DNA of 64,000 nucleotides from Actinomycetaceae bacterium zg-1166 (GCA_015679245.1 CP064953.1:1054001-1118000); one strand, 5' to 3'; counted from the stretch's first letter, positions 17,480 to 26,579 are shown. A program made the numbers and translations. Notes: generated by a model not told the origin, from the letters alone.

Positions 17480-17569
17480 GGAGTGTGTAAAAAGTAAGGA
17501 GGGTAGGGAATTTTCCCGAGTAGAGCTTCAGGAACTGCACCTCCTTCGCATCGAGGCTATGGAGGAAAA

Positions 17570-18181
17570 ATGGCCATCTACACGCTTCCCGAACTCCCCT
17601 ACGACTACGCCGCACTTGAACCGCATATTTCCGGCAAGATCATGGAACTGCACCACGATAAGCATCATGCCGCTTATGTGTCCGGCGCTAATGCTGCTCT
17701 TGAGAACCTTGCCGCCGCGCGCGAGGCTGGCGATCTTTCCAAAATTAACCAGTTTTCCAAAGATCTTGCCTTCAACCTGGGCGGGCACTCCAACCACTGC
17801 GTATTTTGGGAGAACCTCTCTCCCAACGGTGGAGGCCGCCCCGAAGGTGAACTTCTTTCCGCGATCGAGGATACTTTCGGTTCCTTTGAGAAGTTCCAGG
17901 CGCAGTTCACCGCTGCAGCCACCGGTATCCAAGGTTCAGGGTGGGCTGTACTTGGCTTTGATGCGATCGCAGGGCGCGTCAGCGTATTCCAACTCTTCGA
18001 TCAGCAGTCCAATGTTCCTCTCTCTGTTACTCCGATCTTCATGGTCGATATGTGGGAACACGCCTTCTATCTTGACTATCTCAATGTCAAGGCCGATTAC
18101 GTTAAGGCGATCTGGAACATTGTGAATTGGCAGGATGTGGCCGAACGTTTTGCCAAGGCTCAGAAATCTTTCGCCCTGTAA
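17570..18181 (+). CDS. sodA: Superoxide dismutase, Fe/Mn type
   Basis: Dismutes superoxide to hydrogen peroxide and oxygen in the cytoplasm. The 203-residue protein shows [13 protein letters not shown] with ligand His28, [10 protein letters not shown] with ligand His76, and [11 protein letters not shown] with ligands Asp160 and His164. Length is standard for the family. GGAGG-type ribosome-binding site is three bases too far left to be ideal but clear (TGGAGGAAAA before ATG). Metal choice (Mn, Fe or either) cannot be settled by eye. Single gene; ends in the strong hairpin at 18243-18284. Confidence 0.95.
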   Translation: MAIYTLPELPYDYAALEPHISGKIMELHHDKHHAAYVSGANAALENLAAAREAGDLSKINQFSKDLAFNLGGHSNHCVFWENLSPNGGGRPEGELLSAIEDTFGSFEKFQAQFTAAATGIQGSGWAVLGFDAIAGRVSVFQLFDQQSNVPLSVTPIFMVDMWEHAFYLDYLNVKADYVKAIWNIVNWQDVAERFAKAQKSFAL

Positions 18182-18242
18182 ACCCTCACACTCTGTAAAC
18201 CCGCACGCTATGTATCCTCCATCCTTATTTCTCAGATGAGGA

Positions 18243-18284
18243 TACAAGGAGGGGAGGAAGCTCGGGCTTCCTCCCCTCCTTGTA
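18243..18284. terminator. Bidirectional terminator between sodA and the FKBP gene
   Basis: Perfect 19-bp stem TACAAGGAGGGGAGGAAGC (18243-18261) with its complement at 18266-18284 around a TCGG loop, between two convergent genes. Confidence 0.85.
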
Positions 18285-18310
18285 TGGCACAAGCCGCGGT
18301 ATCTCTCTAC

Positions 18311-19294
18311 TTAGAGAACCCCAAGGATATCGACGATCACTGCCATCGCTGGTGCGGAAGAGGAGGTACTGGGTGCACTTGTGAGGAGTACACGTGAGCC
18401 AGCAGGGATACCTACAAGCGAATCGAATACGGAACCCTGACCCAGAGTTGCAGCTACGGGTCCTCTCACCTTGCCACGAGAGATTGATTGGCCTGTCCAC
18501 AAGTTCTCGTTCGAGACGTTGTCCCAGGTGGTCGCCGCATAGGAGATAAGGAGCGAGGAGGAAGCTGCAGCGGGGGTACCTGTACCGCGCGCGATCACCG
18601 TGACAGTGGTAGCTGTAGGCTCACTCTGTCCCTCTTTGACGGAGATCTCAGTGATGGGAGCACCAAGTTCACCAGTGTAGGAAACAGGAAGTTGATCGGG
18701 AGAAGTCTCCACTGTGGCATCGTCCTGTCCAGCACTCTCCTGGTTGAATGCATCAAGGATCTCGACGTAAAACACCATCGTATCCGTACCCGAAATCCCT
18801 GCAGCAGTTTGGCCTTGTTCACCGTATCCCCACTGTGGCGGGATCGAGAGGACTACCTTATCGCCTACATGCTGACCTGCTAAGGCGTATTTCCATCCCT
18901 TTACCACTTGGTCAAGCGAGAAAGCTGCAGAGGCTCCACGTGAGTAGGAGGAATCGAAGGCTTCATTCTTCCCCCACACGTAGCCGATGTATCTGACAAC
19001 AAGGAAGTCTGTATCGGCTACCTCGCGCCCGTTTCCAGCTTCCACCGCACCAGATTGAAGACCCTCAGGAGCCGTATCGGAAGGATAGGTAAAAGTGGGA
19101 GTACCACTCGTGGTATCCACTGTGGGCAGGCCATCTAGCGAACGAATCACTGTGGGTGTTTCCTCTGCTTCTGGTTGTGCAGCTTGGGAACTAGCCAGAG
19201 CTGAAGGTGAGGAAGAGCTGGTATCGGAGCCGCAGGCGGCAACCGTCATGAGGAGTGCTACGGCGCTCATGGCCGCGAGAATGCGAGTACGCAT
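18311..19294 (-). CDS. Lipoprotein with two FKBP-type peptidyl-prolyl isomerase domains
   Basis: A 327-residue secreted protein. MRTRILAAMSAVALLMTVAAC gives a lipoprotein signal with Cys21 as the lipidated residue, then a Ser-rich linker. The first FKBP domain (about 85-190) is the clear one: DTDFLVVRYIGYVWGKNEAFDSS, LDQVVKGWKYALAGQHVGDKVVLSIPPQWGYGEQG and TMVFYVEILDA (quoted in part). A weaker second copy fills 200-327 (PVSYTGELGAPITEISV, GPVAATLGQGSVFDSLVGIPAGSRVLLTSAP). It probably folds exported proteins at the outer face of the membrane. It lies 14 bases after erpA and is likely co-transcribed. Confidence 0.88.
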   Translation of the reverse strand: MRTRILAAMSAVALLMTVAACGSDTSSSSPSALASSQAAQPEAEETPTVIRSLDGLPTVDTTSGTPTFTYPSDTAPEGLQSGAVEAGNGREVADTDFLVVRYIGYVWGKNEAFDSSYSRGASAAFSLDQVVKGWKYALAGQHVGDKVVLSIPPQWGYGEQGQTAAGISGTDTMVFYVEILDAFNQESAGQDDATVETSPDQLPVSYTGELGAPITEISVKEGQSEPTATTVTVIARGTGTPAAASSSLLISYAATTWDNVSNENLWTGQSISRGKVRGPVAATLGQGSVFDSLVGIPAGSRVLLTSAPSTSSSAPAMAVIVDILGVL

Positions 19295-19308
19295 AGGTCC
19301 TTCCCGGA

Positions 19309-19659
19309 TCAGTGGAATGAATCACCGCAGGAGCATGTACCCTGCGCATTCGGGTTGTCAATTGTAAATCCTTGGCGCTCAATCGTATCGGCAAACCCAA
19401 TCGTCGCCCCATCGAGGTAGGGACACGACATCTTATCCACCACAACTTCTACGCCATTGAAATCGCGCACAGCATCGCCATCGAGAAGGCGCTCATCAAA
19501 GTAGAGCTGATAGATAAGCCCCGAGCACCCTCCAGGTTGCACGGCGATACGCAGGCGAAGATCGTCGCGCCCCTCGTTTTCGAGCAGGCGGGCAACTTTC
19601 GCCGCTGCATCGTCAGTGAGAATGACGCCGTGTGTTGGTGCCTCTACTGCTTCAGTCAT
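19309..19659 (-). CDS. erpA: Iron-sulfur cluster insertion protein (A-type carrier)
   Basis: A 116-residue A-type carrier that receives Fe-S clusters and passes them to client enzymes. Conserved cysteines are in place: GGCSGLIYQ near residue 44 and the C-terminal GTCSCGDSF pair. The LRLRIAVQPGGCSG and FADTIERQGFTIDNPNA segments match the HesB/IscA family. Length is standard. It is followed 14 bases later by the FKBP lipoprotein gene. No SUF genes are nearby. Confidence 0.93.
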   Translation of the reverse strand: MTEAVEAPTHGVILTDDAAAKVARLLENEGRDDLRLRIAVQPGGCSGLIYQLYFDERLLDGDAVRDFNGVEVVVDKMSCPYLDGATIGFADTIERQGFTIDNPNAQGTCSCGDSFH

Positions 19660-19766
19660 GGATTCCTCCCACGTCTATCTGTAACTGTGCCAGCCTAGTC
19701 CACATGACCAGGAGTTGAAGAGAGTCATCTCTCGGTTTCGCTCAGGGACGATTCCCCACAAGTCTC

Positions 19767-21035
19767 TCACCACCCCCACGTTCGTGCCACTGCGGCAATT
19801 TTTTCCTCCACAAGGCCGGGAAGCTCCGCGATATGTGCCTCCCTCACTTCCGGCGTGTCGAATGCCAAGTCAGGGCGTAACTCGTAGGCGCCGTGGAGTC
19901 CGAGTTCGGGAAGTTCTCCCTTACGCAGGCCGCTCGATTCACTCACGAGAACAAGCGGGATCCCTTTCTCTTGTGCGAATCGGGAAGCCGAAAGTAGGCC
20001 GGAGGGAAGCTCAGCCCCCACATGCGCCGCCACATAGACGAGAAGGTCTGGGGGCGGAGAGATCTCCGCTAGGCGCGGACGCACCGAGAAGTCCCCCACA
20101 GGAAAGATTCGGGCACCGAGAATACGAAGTATAAGGGCAATACCTGAGCCAACCCCAGAATACGAGTCAAGAAAAGTGGCGCGCGCAGTTTTCTTCCCGT
20201 TCTGAGGTTCGCAATGGACAAGGAGTTGATTCTTATGAGGCGAGGATTCCGGGAGCGCAGTAAGAAGAGCACTCACAATCTCTCCGTTACGTTTTTCGAG
20301 TTCTTGAGCATCTGCCTGCCCGAGATCTCGGAAAGTGCGGGCTCGCGCCACCCCGGAAAGTCCAAGGAGGTTCTGCTCCCCCGGTGCAAGAATCACAATA
20401 TCGAGGGAGGTAAGAATCATGCGAGCCTGAGTGATCTTCTCTCGCAGGATTTCCTTCTGTTTCCACAGTGCAGGCTCGGTGATACGACGAACACCAGACG
20501 CATCTCCATGGCTTATATGGCTGCTTTTTGTGTGATCCTCCGCGCCGCTTTCTTGTTTCCCGGAGTCCCCCCCTACGAGAGCCTGAAGAAGGCCGAAGCC
20601 TAGATCTTCGCAACTGGAGAGTACGGGAAGGGCGAGGAGCACCTGCCTCACGCCTTTTTTCACTGCCCAAGCTAAGTCTTCACCGATAAGGGCACTTGAG
20701 TGAGGATGGCGTAGTTCACCAGGTGCAGGTGAATCTGCAAGATCGAGAATTCCGGTGTAGTCGAGGAGGAGGCGATCCCCCGCAAGGCGTGCAAAACGAC
20801 GTTCGGAGGATTCCCCTAATTCCACTACGCGCACGGGGAGAGAGCGCCGAATTTCCTCTTCTTCACACACATCCTCAAGTCCACTGCCGACGAAAGCACA
20901 AGCCACACCATCTGAAGCGACGAAAGCCCGTACCTCGTCGTGAACTCGTACGCGCTCCCATGCGGCACGTGCATATCGGGCAACCTCACGTGCCCGAATA
21001 CCGGGCAGTGGCGCACAGGCGAGTGCTACTCTCAC
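19767..21035 (-). CDS. Divergent glycerate kinase-like protein, probable pseudo-enzyme
   Basis: A 422-residue protein with the outline of glycerate kinase family 1: an ALACAPLPG start, a mid-protein DYTGILDLA....PGELRHPHSSALIGEDLAWAVKKG block equal to the family's assembly 'DTSG..GL...PL.ASS.GLGE.I', and a second half with HCEPQNGKKTARATFLDSYSGVGSGI in place of the family's second lobe. The loop that should read GGS.TNDGG reads LPVLSSCEDLGFGLLQALVG, and the family's DGGEG reads SDGVACA, so catalytic residues are missing. It overlaps the peptidase gene by four bases. Role unknown; possibly a binding or regulatory relative. Confidence 0.6.
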   Translation of the reverse strand: MRVALACAPLPGIRAREVARYARAAWERVRVHDEVRAFVASDGVACAFVGSGLEDVCEEEEIRRSLPVRVVELGESSERRFARLAGDRLLLDYTGILDLADSPAPGELRHPHSSALIGEDLAWAVKKGVRQVLLALPVLSSCEDLGFGLLQALVGGDSGKQESGAEDHTKSSHISHGDASGVRRITEPALWKQKEILREKITQARMILTSLDIVILAPGEQNLLGLSGVARARTFRDLGQADAQELEKRNGEIVSALLTALPESSPHKNQLLVHCEPQNGKKTARATFLDSYSGVGSGIALILRILGARIFPVGDFSVRPRLAEISPPPDLLVYVAAHVGAELPSGLLSASRFAQEKGIPLVLVSESSGLRKGELPELGLHGAYELRPDLAFDTPEVREAHIAELPGLVEEKIAAVARTWGW

Positions 21036-22390
21036 AGAGTTCCACCTAGGCGCGCCAAGAGAGCTGCTTCAGCGAGAATAGCGTTACGCCAATCTCCCAG
21101 ATGAAGTGATTCGTTCTGGGAGTGGGCGCGAGTATCAGGATCTTCGACACCTGTCACAAGGATCTGTGCTTTCGGAAATACCTCGGCAAGGTCGGAGATG
21201 AAAGGAATCGAACCTCCCACCCCGATATTCACTGGATCCGTTCCCCAGGCCTGCTTCAAAGCCCACATGGCAATTTGAGAAGCCTCGTTCTTCTCATCAC
21301 CCTGGAAGGAAGGGCCGGTTTCCTCTATCTTCACCCTCACCTTCGCCCCGAAGGGAGCGTGAGATTCAAGATGTTCTGTGAGTAAGCTCGCGGCTTCACG
21401 TGGATCCTGACCAGGGGCAATACGCATGGAGAGACGGGTCGTACAGGAAGGAATGAGGGTATTCGATGCTTCTTCGAGCCCAGTCACATCCATACCGATC
21501 ACTGTGAGCGTGGGTTGAGTCCATAACCGAGAGGCAATTGAGCCACGTCCAGCGAGCTGCACGCCCTCAAGTACTCCAGCATCGTGGCGCAAGACCTCTT
21601 CCATGTAGTCAGCTTTTGCATCGTCATAGGAGGTGAGCCCAGCTACAGCCACAGCTCCATCCTCGTCGTGAAGTGTGGCGATAAGGCGAGCAGAGAGTGT
21701 GACTGCGTCAAGTACAGGTCCGCCGTAGGCACCTGAATGAAGTGCATGATCGAGAACATCCACCCTCACGCTAGCGGTCACGACCCCACGCAGGGAGGTA
21801 GTGAGAGACGGAGTACCCACCTGCCAGTTATTCGAATCAGCAACGACGATGACGTCAGCATCTAGACGATCTCGGTATTCCTCCAGGAAGGTGTGGAATG
21901 TGGGAGAACCCACTTCTTCTTCACCTTCGATGAAGAGCGTAATCCCCACTCCGAGTTCCTCACCGAGGGCGGCAATAGCGCCCATATGCACCATAACTCC
22001 GGCTTTATCGTCCGCTGTGCCTCGCCCGTAGAGACGCCCCTCAACCTCGACGGGTTCGAAAGGTTCAGTGTTCCATGTGGCATGGTCACCATCGGGTTGA
22101 ACATCGTGATGGCCGTAGAGGAGAACTGTAGGAGCACCAGCGGATCCCTCTTTGTGAGCGAGCACAGCGGGGCGTCCCACGCGCCCATCGGCCGTTTGAA
22201 CCTGGATCACTTCGGCTTGCAGGCCTCGCTTTCGAGCAAGGTGTGCAACGGCTTCGGCGCTCTTACGAACGTGAGCCTGATCAAAGGAAGCTGCTGAGAT
22301 CGAAGGAATCCGCACGAGATCCTCAAGTTCGGCGCGAGTGGAAGGAAGGTGAGCGTCTACACGCTGGGTAAGTTCGTCGAAAGTCAGCAT
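21032..22390 (-). CDS. M20-family dipeptidase
   Basis: A 452-residue zinc peptidase related to PepV/CNDP-type dipeptidases. Visible motifs: VLLYGHHDVQPDGD with metal ligand His and catalytic Asp, GRGTADDKAG with bridging Asp, FIEGEEEVGSP with general-base Glu, VVADSNN with metal ligand Asp, and a late AHSQNESLHLGDW with the final His. A lid domain lies between residues 190 and 330. Cytoplasmic, recycles dipeptides. It is the first gene of a two-gene operon with the glycerate kinase-like protein, and faces a DUF3043 gene divergently. Confidence 0.92.
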   Translation of the reverse strand: MLTFDELTQRVDAHLPSTRAELEDLVRIPSISAASFDQAHVRKSAEAVAHLARKRGLQAEVIQVQTADGRVGRPAVLAHKEGSAGAPTVLLYGHHDVQPDGDHATWNTEPFEPVEVEGRLYGRGTADDKAGVMVHMGAIAALGEELGVGITLFIEGEEEVGSPTFHTFLEEYRDRLDADVIVVADSNNWQVGTPSLTTSLRGVVTASVRVDVLDHALHSGAYGGPVLDAVTLSARLIATLHDEDGAVAVAGLTSYDDAKADYMEEVLRHDAGVLEGVQLAGRGSIASRLWTQPTLTVIGMDVTGLEEASNTLIPSCTTRLSMRIAPGQDPREAASLLTEHLESHAPFGAKVRVKIEETGPSFQGDEKNEASQIAMWALKQAWGTDPVNIGVGGSIPFISDLAEVFPKAQILVTGVEDPDTRAHSQNESLHLGDWRNAILAEAALLARLGGTL

Positions 22391-22496
22391 TCTCCTAGCC
22401 TACTCGCCACTGAAGCTAACGTGACCGCGACGTGCAGGCCACGTACACTAGAGTGGTTGCCGGCAAGAGGCTGGCCTGATGTGAAAGGGAGAGCGC

Positions 22497-23201
22497 GTGT
22501 TCAGCCGAAAGAAGGAAACCGAGGAAGCTCACACATCTGAACCCGTGGCAATCCAGCTCCCCAAAGGCCGCACCCCTGGCAAGGGAACTCCCACGCCAAA
22601 ACGCAAGGATGTTGAGGCTGCGCGCCGTACTCCGATTGTGGCCGACCGGCGCAAAATGAGCCGTGAGGAAAAGAAGGCTTACAACGCCCAGCGTCGCGCC
22701 AAGGCCGACGAAGCCTGGCAGAAGCAGCAGATCGCGATGAAGACGGGCGACGAACGCAATATGCCGGCTATACACGCCGGGCCTGTTCGCCGCTTCGCAC
22801 GCGATTATCTCGACGCGCGCTTCAACCTCGGGGTTGCTTTTATGCCTCTCGTCCTTGTTCTTCTTCTCTCTATGGTGGTTCAGGGACGCAATATCGTTGG
22901 CCCTACAGTTTTTATGTATGGGATCATCACGGTTTACGTCTTTTTCCTCATCATGATCCTCGATTCATGGTGGGGTGTGCGCAACGCCAAGATTCTCATT
23001 GAACACAAGTTCGGAGAGGGCAAAGTTCCACGCCAGTTCACGTGGCAAATGATTTCTCGCACCCTCTACCTGCCGCGTTGGCGTATGCCGCGTCCAATGA
23101 CGAAGTTTGGGCAATTCCCCGAGGGAGCAACTCCAGCGGATCTGCGCGAAGCTCGTAAGGAACGTCGCGCACGCAAGAGGGCAAACAAAGCGGCGAAATA
23201 G
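22497..23201 (+). CDS. DUF3043 membrane protein
   Basis: GTG start at 22497 after a GAAAGGGAG site. The 234-residue product has a long charged N-terminal part ([34 protein letters not shown], in part), two membrane helices (about 119-137 [15 protein letters not shown] and 143-163 [19 protein letters not shown]), then a basic C-terminal part ending [14 protein letters not shown]. This is the standard layout of the actinobacterial DUF3043 family. Function unknown. It is divergent from the dipeptidase gene, sharing a short control region of about 100 bases. Confidence 0.88.
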   Translation: MFSRKKETEEAHTSEPVAIQLPKGRTPGKGTPTPKRKDVEAARRTPIVADRRKMSREEKKAYNAQRRAKADEAWQKQQIAMKTGDERNMPAIHAGPVRRFARDYLDARFNLGVAFMPLVLVLLLSMVVQGRNIVGPTVFMYGIITVYVFFLIMILDSWWGVRNAKILIEHKFGEGKVPRQFTWQMISRTLYLPRWRMPRPMTKFGQFPEGATPADLREARKERRARKRANKAAK

Positions 23202-23224
23202 GAGTAACTTGCGTACGCCCTGCC

Positions 23225-23339
23225 CCAATTGCTATGGAGCAAGGTTTGAACTTTGCTATTCGCGAAGGTGGTCGTACTGTTGATGCTGGTGTTATCGCGT
23301 ACTGTTGACGCTGGTGTTATCACCAAGATTAATAAGTAG
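23225..23339 (+). pseudogene. Fragment of the 3' end of an EF-Tu gene, with internal 25-bp duplication
   Basis: From 23225 the plus strand reads [24 protein letters not shown], then is thrown out of frame by a 25-bp tandem repeat; the second copy resumes as [13 protein letters not shown] and a TAG at 23337-23339. This is the characteristic C-terminus of elongation factor Tu ([21 protein letters not shown]). Only the last ~35 codons are present, without a start, so it is a scar and not a gene. The codon choice (GCT, GGT, CGT, GTT) is that of a highly expressed gene, unlike the flanking DNA. Confidence 0.75.
23274..23323 (+). repeat. 25-bp tandem duplication inside the EF-Tu remnant
   Basis: Copy one at 23274-23298 and copy two at 23299-23323 differ at two positions (T/C in GAT/GAC, G/A near the end). 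Twenty-five is not a multiple of three, so the duplication itself breaks the reading frame. Confidence 0.85.
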
Positions 23340-23367
23340 CTAATCTTACAATGACAGGCTTATTTCA

Positions 23368-24006
23368 CTATTGACCGAATTTTTCGAAAAACTTCTCACA
23401 AGTTTCTTGCTCATATGTCACATAAGGGACACTGTCTTCGAGTGATACACGTTTGGTATATGTGGAGTCGAAATAATTATTTTTTCCAACTATTTCTATT
23501 GACTTTCTGGTACTAACATACTCATCCAGTGCGAGAGACGGATCTTTTGGTAAGTCTAAACAAAAGCCCACGCCGTAGCGAGCTTCTTGACCTGGTAGTT
23601 TCTCCATTTCTTGTAATTTTCTCTTAAGCTCCAGTATTGGACCGTCGCCTCTTCCACACTGAGGGGAGTTTGGCTCAGAATAGTAGGGATCTATATTTGA
23701 GTGGGCTTCATCTCCAAAGCGTGGAAGTTGATATACATAACGAGTGCCGCGATGACACAGTTCGACACTTTGGGCATACTTATTGAAAATAAGGTTCGGC
23801 CCCTTCGGCAGGTCTTCTTGAGTGTTACTCAATAAAATAAAGTTTCCATTATAACCTTCTACTCCAAAAAAGTTGTATAATTTGAAACCGTCAGCTTTTT
23901 CGCCACAGCCCGATAAAAATAGTGCTGATGCACCGAGTACAGTCGCCACTTTACGATAAAATTCATTACTACGAGTTTCTTTTGTTGGGAACAGCTCCAT
24001 AGCCAT
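23368..24006 (-). CDS. AT-rich lipoprotein of unknown function
   Basis: A 212-residue secreted protein. Residues 1-34 end in ASALFLSGC, a lipobox with Cys34; the n-region is unusually long (MAMELFPTKETRSNEFYRKV). The rest is a small extracellular domain with Cys residues at LCHRG, PQCGRG, GFCLDL and ETCEKF that could form two disulfides. The gene is much richer in A and T than its neighbours, uses codons such as ATA, AAA and TTA, and sits beside the EF-Tu fragment, so it looks horizontally acquired. I do not recognise a family. Start could also be the ATG two codons later. Confidence 0.65.
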   Translation of the reverse strand: MAMELFPTKETRSNEFYRKVATVLGASALFLSGCGEKADGFKLYNFFGVEGYNGNFILLSNTQEDLPKGPNLIFNKYAQSVELCHRGTRYVYQLPRFGDEAHSNIDPYYSEPNSPQCGRGDGPILELKRKLQEMEKLPGQEARYGVGFCLDLPKDPSLALDEYVSTRKSIEIVGKNNYFDSTYTKRVSLEDSVPYVTYEQETCEKFFEKFGQ

Positions 24007-24503
24007 TGGGTTCTCTTTTTGTCATAACGATCTGGAACGTAAATTCCTCTACTACTGTGAGATAATCTGGTCTAAAACGCATACATACAGCTCATTACGT
24101 TGTGAGACTTCTACACCTACGAATGGAACCAAATCCCCAATTCTGACCACAGCAATCCACAGCTTCGAACTCCTTCACCCATAGGTGGAAACAGCGCTAC
24201 CTGCACACTGCACACTGCGCACTGCACACGAGAGGATCCCACACCTACGAGTACAAGATCGAATACACTCGGGCAGTATCCCCTCCCAAGGGTGATGCTC
24301 ACTCTGTGGATGAACCTCTCTAGACTGAGAAACACATCCTCTCTCCAAGGGGTAATACCACTGCCACGAAGAGCGCCTTTTGTCCTACTTTTCAGCGGAA
24401 TCCCAACGTTTATGCGAAGAGAAATCGCTCCTTTCGTCCTGCGTTCTTGGCAATTTCTTTACTAAAGTTGAGGTGTCGAGCAAAGACAAGGGAAGGACGA
24501 ACA
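24007..24503. other. Intergenic region without genes
   Basis: About 500 bases upstream of both the lipoprotein gene and the DUF3892-like gene. The minus-strand 72-codon frame at 24117-24335 is not supported. It contains a heptanucleotide repeat (24201-24228). Confidence 0.45.
24201..24228. repeat. Four copies of a 7-bp repeat
   Basis: CTGCACA CTGCACA CTGCGCA CTGCACA, head to tail. It lies outside any gene; length variation could alter spacing of promoter elements. Confidence 0.85.
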
Positions 24504-24731
24504 ATGGCAGTTGTCATTACTGATCTTCGACGCGACGCCCACGGCAAGATTGATGCCATTCACTCCATTGAGCGCCATTGGGAGAGCGCTGACGATGCGA
24601 TGAAAAATATCGAATCCGGCTGGATCTCCTACGAGACTTTCGTCGAGGGCCGTCGTACCACAGTACAGGTACGGCGCACACTTCTAGGCGAGAAAATTCT
24701 CACCACCGCGCTCGGCGGTACTGATCTCTAA
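24504..24731 (+). CDS. Small DUF3892-like protein
   Basis: I start at ATG 24504 after GGGAAGGACGAACA, giving 75 residues (MAVVITDLRRDAHGKIDAIH). The pattern 'I..+R.D..GKI.AI..........S..DAM..IE.G...Y.TFV.GR...V.V....G.K.L.T' follows the DUF3892 layout of small beta-rich proteins. An upstream frame start at 24447 adds an unsupported extension. Single gene, ended by a good terminator. Function unknown. Confidence 0.6.
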   Translation: MAVVITDLRRDAHGKIDAIHSIERHWESADDAMKNIESGWISYETFVEGRRTTVQVRRTLLGEKILTTALGGTDL

Positions 24732-24753
24732 GAGTTGTGAACTTCGCTGTGGA

Positions 24754-24787
24754 GCGTGGAGCCGGGCGAAGGAGCCTGGCTCCACGC
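24754..24787 (+). terminator. Rho-independent terminator
   Basis: GCGTGGAGCC (24754-24763) pairs with GGCTCCACGC (24778-24787), followed by TTTTCTT. It ends the transcript of the small gene before it. The next 210 bases, up to the stop of the convergent gene, hold nothing recognisable. Confidence 0.8.
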
Positions 24788-25000
24788 TTTTCTTATCAGA
24801 ATCTCCTCGCGCGGCCTGAATTCTCCCCAGTAGCAGAGTCCTCGCGTAGCCCAAAACCCCTCACGCGCGACTGAGCCTCACCGCAACCCCGAGATCCCAC
24901 ACAACCGAGCCTCACGCAGCCAGACGGTAGCAAAGGCACGTGAAAACGTCACCGCCTCTCCCCTCCCTCACTCACCCTCCTTGTACACTGCCCCGTTGCC

Positions 25001-26179
25001 TTATACAGGCATGAGAATGCGCTCAAGTTCGAGCCACTGTGCCATCTCCTTGAGCGCCTCAGCTAAGCCCTGCCGTGCCGCCTGCGGCGCATGTGCCTCC
25101 CAGCTGAGTTGCCGGACACATAGGGCACGTGCTGCACGATCTGCTTTAAGGTCAATTCGCGCCACGAGTTCACTGCCCCAGAGGAAAGGAAGGACATAAT
25201 AGCCGTACGTGCGCTTATAAGCCGGTGTGTACATCTCCAAACGGTAGCGCATCCCGAAAATCTGCTCAGTACGTGGGCGGTGCCAGATGAGCGAATCGAA
25301 GGGGCTGACGAGTGTCGCCACCTCGGCCTTGCGTGGATGCCTCGCCGCAGTATCGAGGTAGTACAAACCTCGAAGCCCCTGGATCTCCACTTCCTCAAGT
25401 TCACCCAGCTGGAGGAGTTTCTCCACGGCGCCTCGTGCCTGAGGGGCCGTGAGGCGAAAGTAGTCAGCCAAGCTCGCCAGGCTTGCCACTCCCTGTGCCT
25501 TCGCCGCAATCCTCACGAGTTCGAGGTAACACTCCTCGTTGGTGATCTCCTGTGAACGTTGAAAGCTGGCGCGGGGAATCACACGTTCAGGAAGATCATA
25601 GCTGCGCTCAAATTGTTGGTTTCTTCCTGTAGCGGCAAGCTGCCCACTCCACATGAGGTACTCCACCACAGCTTTAACGTCGCCCCAGTTCTCACCCCAC
25701 TGCCCAGTAGGTCTCGGGTTCTCGATCTTGAGATAGCGCTCAACTTCGCGGGATGTGAGAGGACCAGCTGTTTCATAAGCTCCGAGTATCTGAGAGAGGA
25801 GCTCTGGTCTTTCAGTGAGAATTTTGTGGGCGCGAGGGGAGCGTTCAAGCGTGTGTGCTCGGTGTCGAGCAGCTTGCAGGTGCCACAGTTGAGCGGGAAT
25901 AAGAGAGGCTTCGTGCGCCCACGATTCCACATACGTGTACGGTGCCCTGTCGCACATGCGATCAAGTTCCTCGCGCTTATAGGCACCGAGCCTCGAAAAT
26001 ATCGGGAGGTAATGCGCGCGCGTGAGCACATTAACCGCATCGATTTGGAGAATACCTACGCGCTCACACACACGGTGTATATGCGAAGCAGTCACGCGTC
26101 CGGTCGGGCGCGCATCATCTAGACCTTGTGCAGCCAGTGCGATGTAACGCGCTTGGGCAAGCGCAAGTGCAGCCGCCAC
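25001..26179 (-). CDS. ycaQ: YcaQ-type winged-helix DNA glycosylase
   Basis: A 392-residue protein of the AlkX/YcaQ family, which in E. coli unhooks interstrand cross-links. Conserved marks: GILQIDAVNVLTRAHYLPIFSRLG with the catalytic QxD motif, a YVESWAHEASLIP block, and three winged-helix repeats typical of the family, ending with PFDSLIWHRPRTEQIFG and RIDLKADR. GTG start at 26179, one base after the stop of the DUF3052 gene, so the two are co-transcribed. Acts on DNA in the cytoplasm. Assignment to the family is firm; substrate range is inferred. Confidence 0.85.
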   Translation of the reverse strand: MAAALALAQARYIALAAQGLDDARPTGRVTASHIHRVCERVGILQIDAVNVLTRAHYLPIFSRLGAYKREELDRMCDRAPYTYVESWAHEASLIPAQLWHLQAARHRAHTLERSPRAHKILTERPELLSQILGAYETAGPLTSREVERYLKIENPRPTGQWGENWGDVKAVVEYLMWSGQLAATGRNQQFERSYDLPERVIPRASFQRSQEITNEECYLELVRIAAKAQGVASLASLADYFRLTAPQARGAVEKLLQLGELEEVEIQGLRGLYYLDTAARHPRKAEVATLVSPFDSLIWHRPRTEQIFGMRYRLEMYTPAYKRTYGYYVLPFLWGSELVARIDLKADRAARALCVRQLSWEAHAPQAARQGLAEALKEMAQWLELERILMPV

Positions 26180-26180
26180 G

Positions 26181-26579
26181 TTAGCGGCGTGGGCCTTGCG
26201 CAGTCAGGCGCACTCCCTGCCATTGCCCCGATAGGGCAACACTTGTTGTCGCCATCAATCCAGCAATTTCAGCGGCTTCCTCGATAACACCGGTAGGAAC
26301 ATGCCCTTCAGTACGTGCGCCAGGAACGATGACCCAGCACAACGAATTATCGGAATCAAGATTGGCTTTCATATCCACAAGGAGATCGGCTAGATCATCC
26401 ACATCTCCATCTTCGTCACGCCACCAGGCGATAGCACCATCGGCAACGTCAGGGTAGTCTTCATCGACGAGTTCTGTGCCTGTTGCTTCTTCAATGGCCT
26501 GACGGACGGCGGGATCTACATCCTCGTCGTACCCAAATTCCTGGACAACACTTCCTTGCGCGAAACCAAACGATCTCAT
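26181..26579 (-). CDS. DUF3052 protein
   Basis: I take the ATG at 26579, giving 132 residues starting MRSFGFAQGSVVQEFGYDED; the longer frame up to 26864 lacks family similarity. The body (ATGTELVDEDYPDVADGAIAWWRDEDGDVDDLADLLVD, quoted in parts) and the SGQWQGVRLT end are characteristic of DUF3052, an actinobacterial family usually encoded divergently from aceE, exactly as here. Function unknown; the fold is thought to be small and alpha/beta. Confidence 0.85.
   Translation of the reverse strand: MRSFGFAQGSVVQEFGYDEDVDPAVRQAIEEATGTELVDEDYPDVADGAIAWWRDEDGDVDDLADLLVDMKANLDSDNSLCWVIVPGARTEGHVPTGVIEEAAEIAGLMATTSVALSGQWQGVRLTAQGPRR

Noticed and set aside
17412-18125. 237-codon plus-strand frame across the sodA promoter
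   Set aside because: Out of frame with sodA, which covers most of it.
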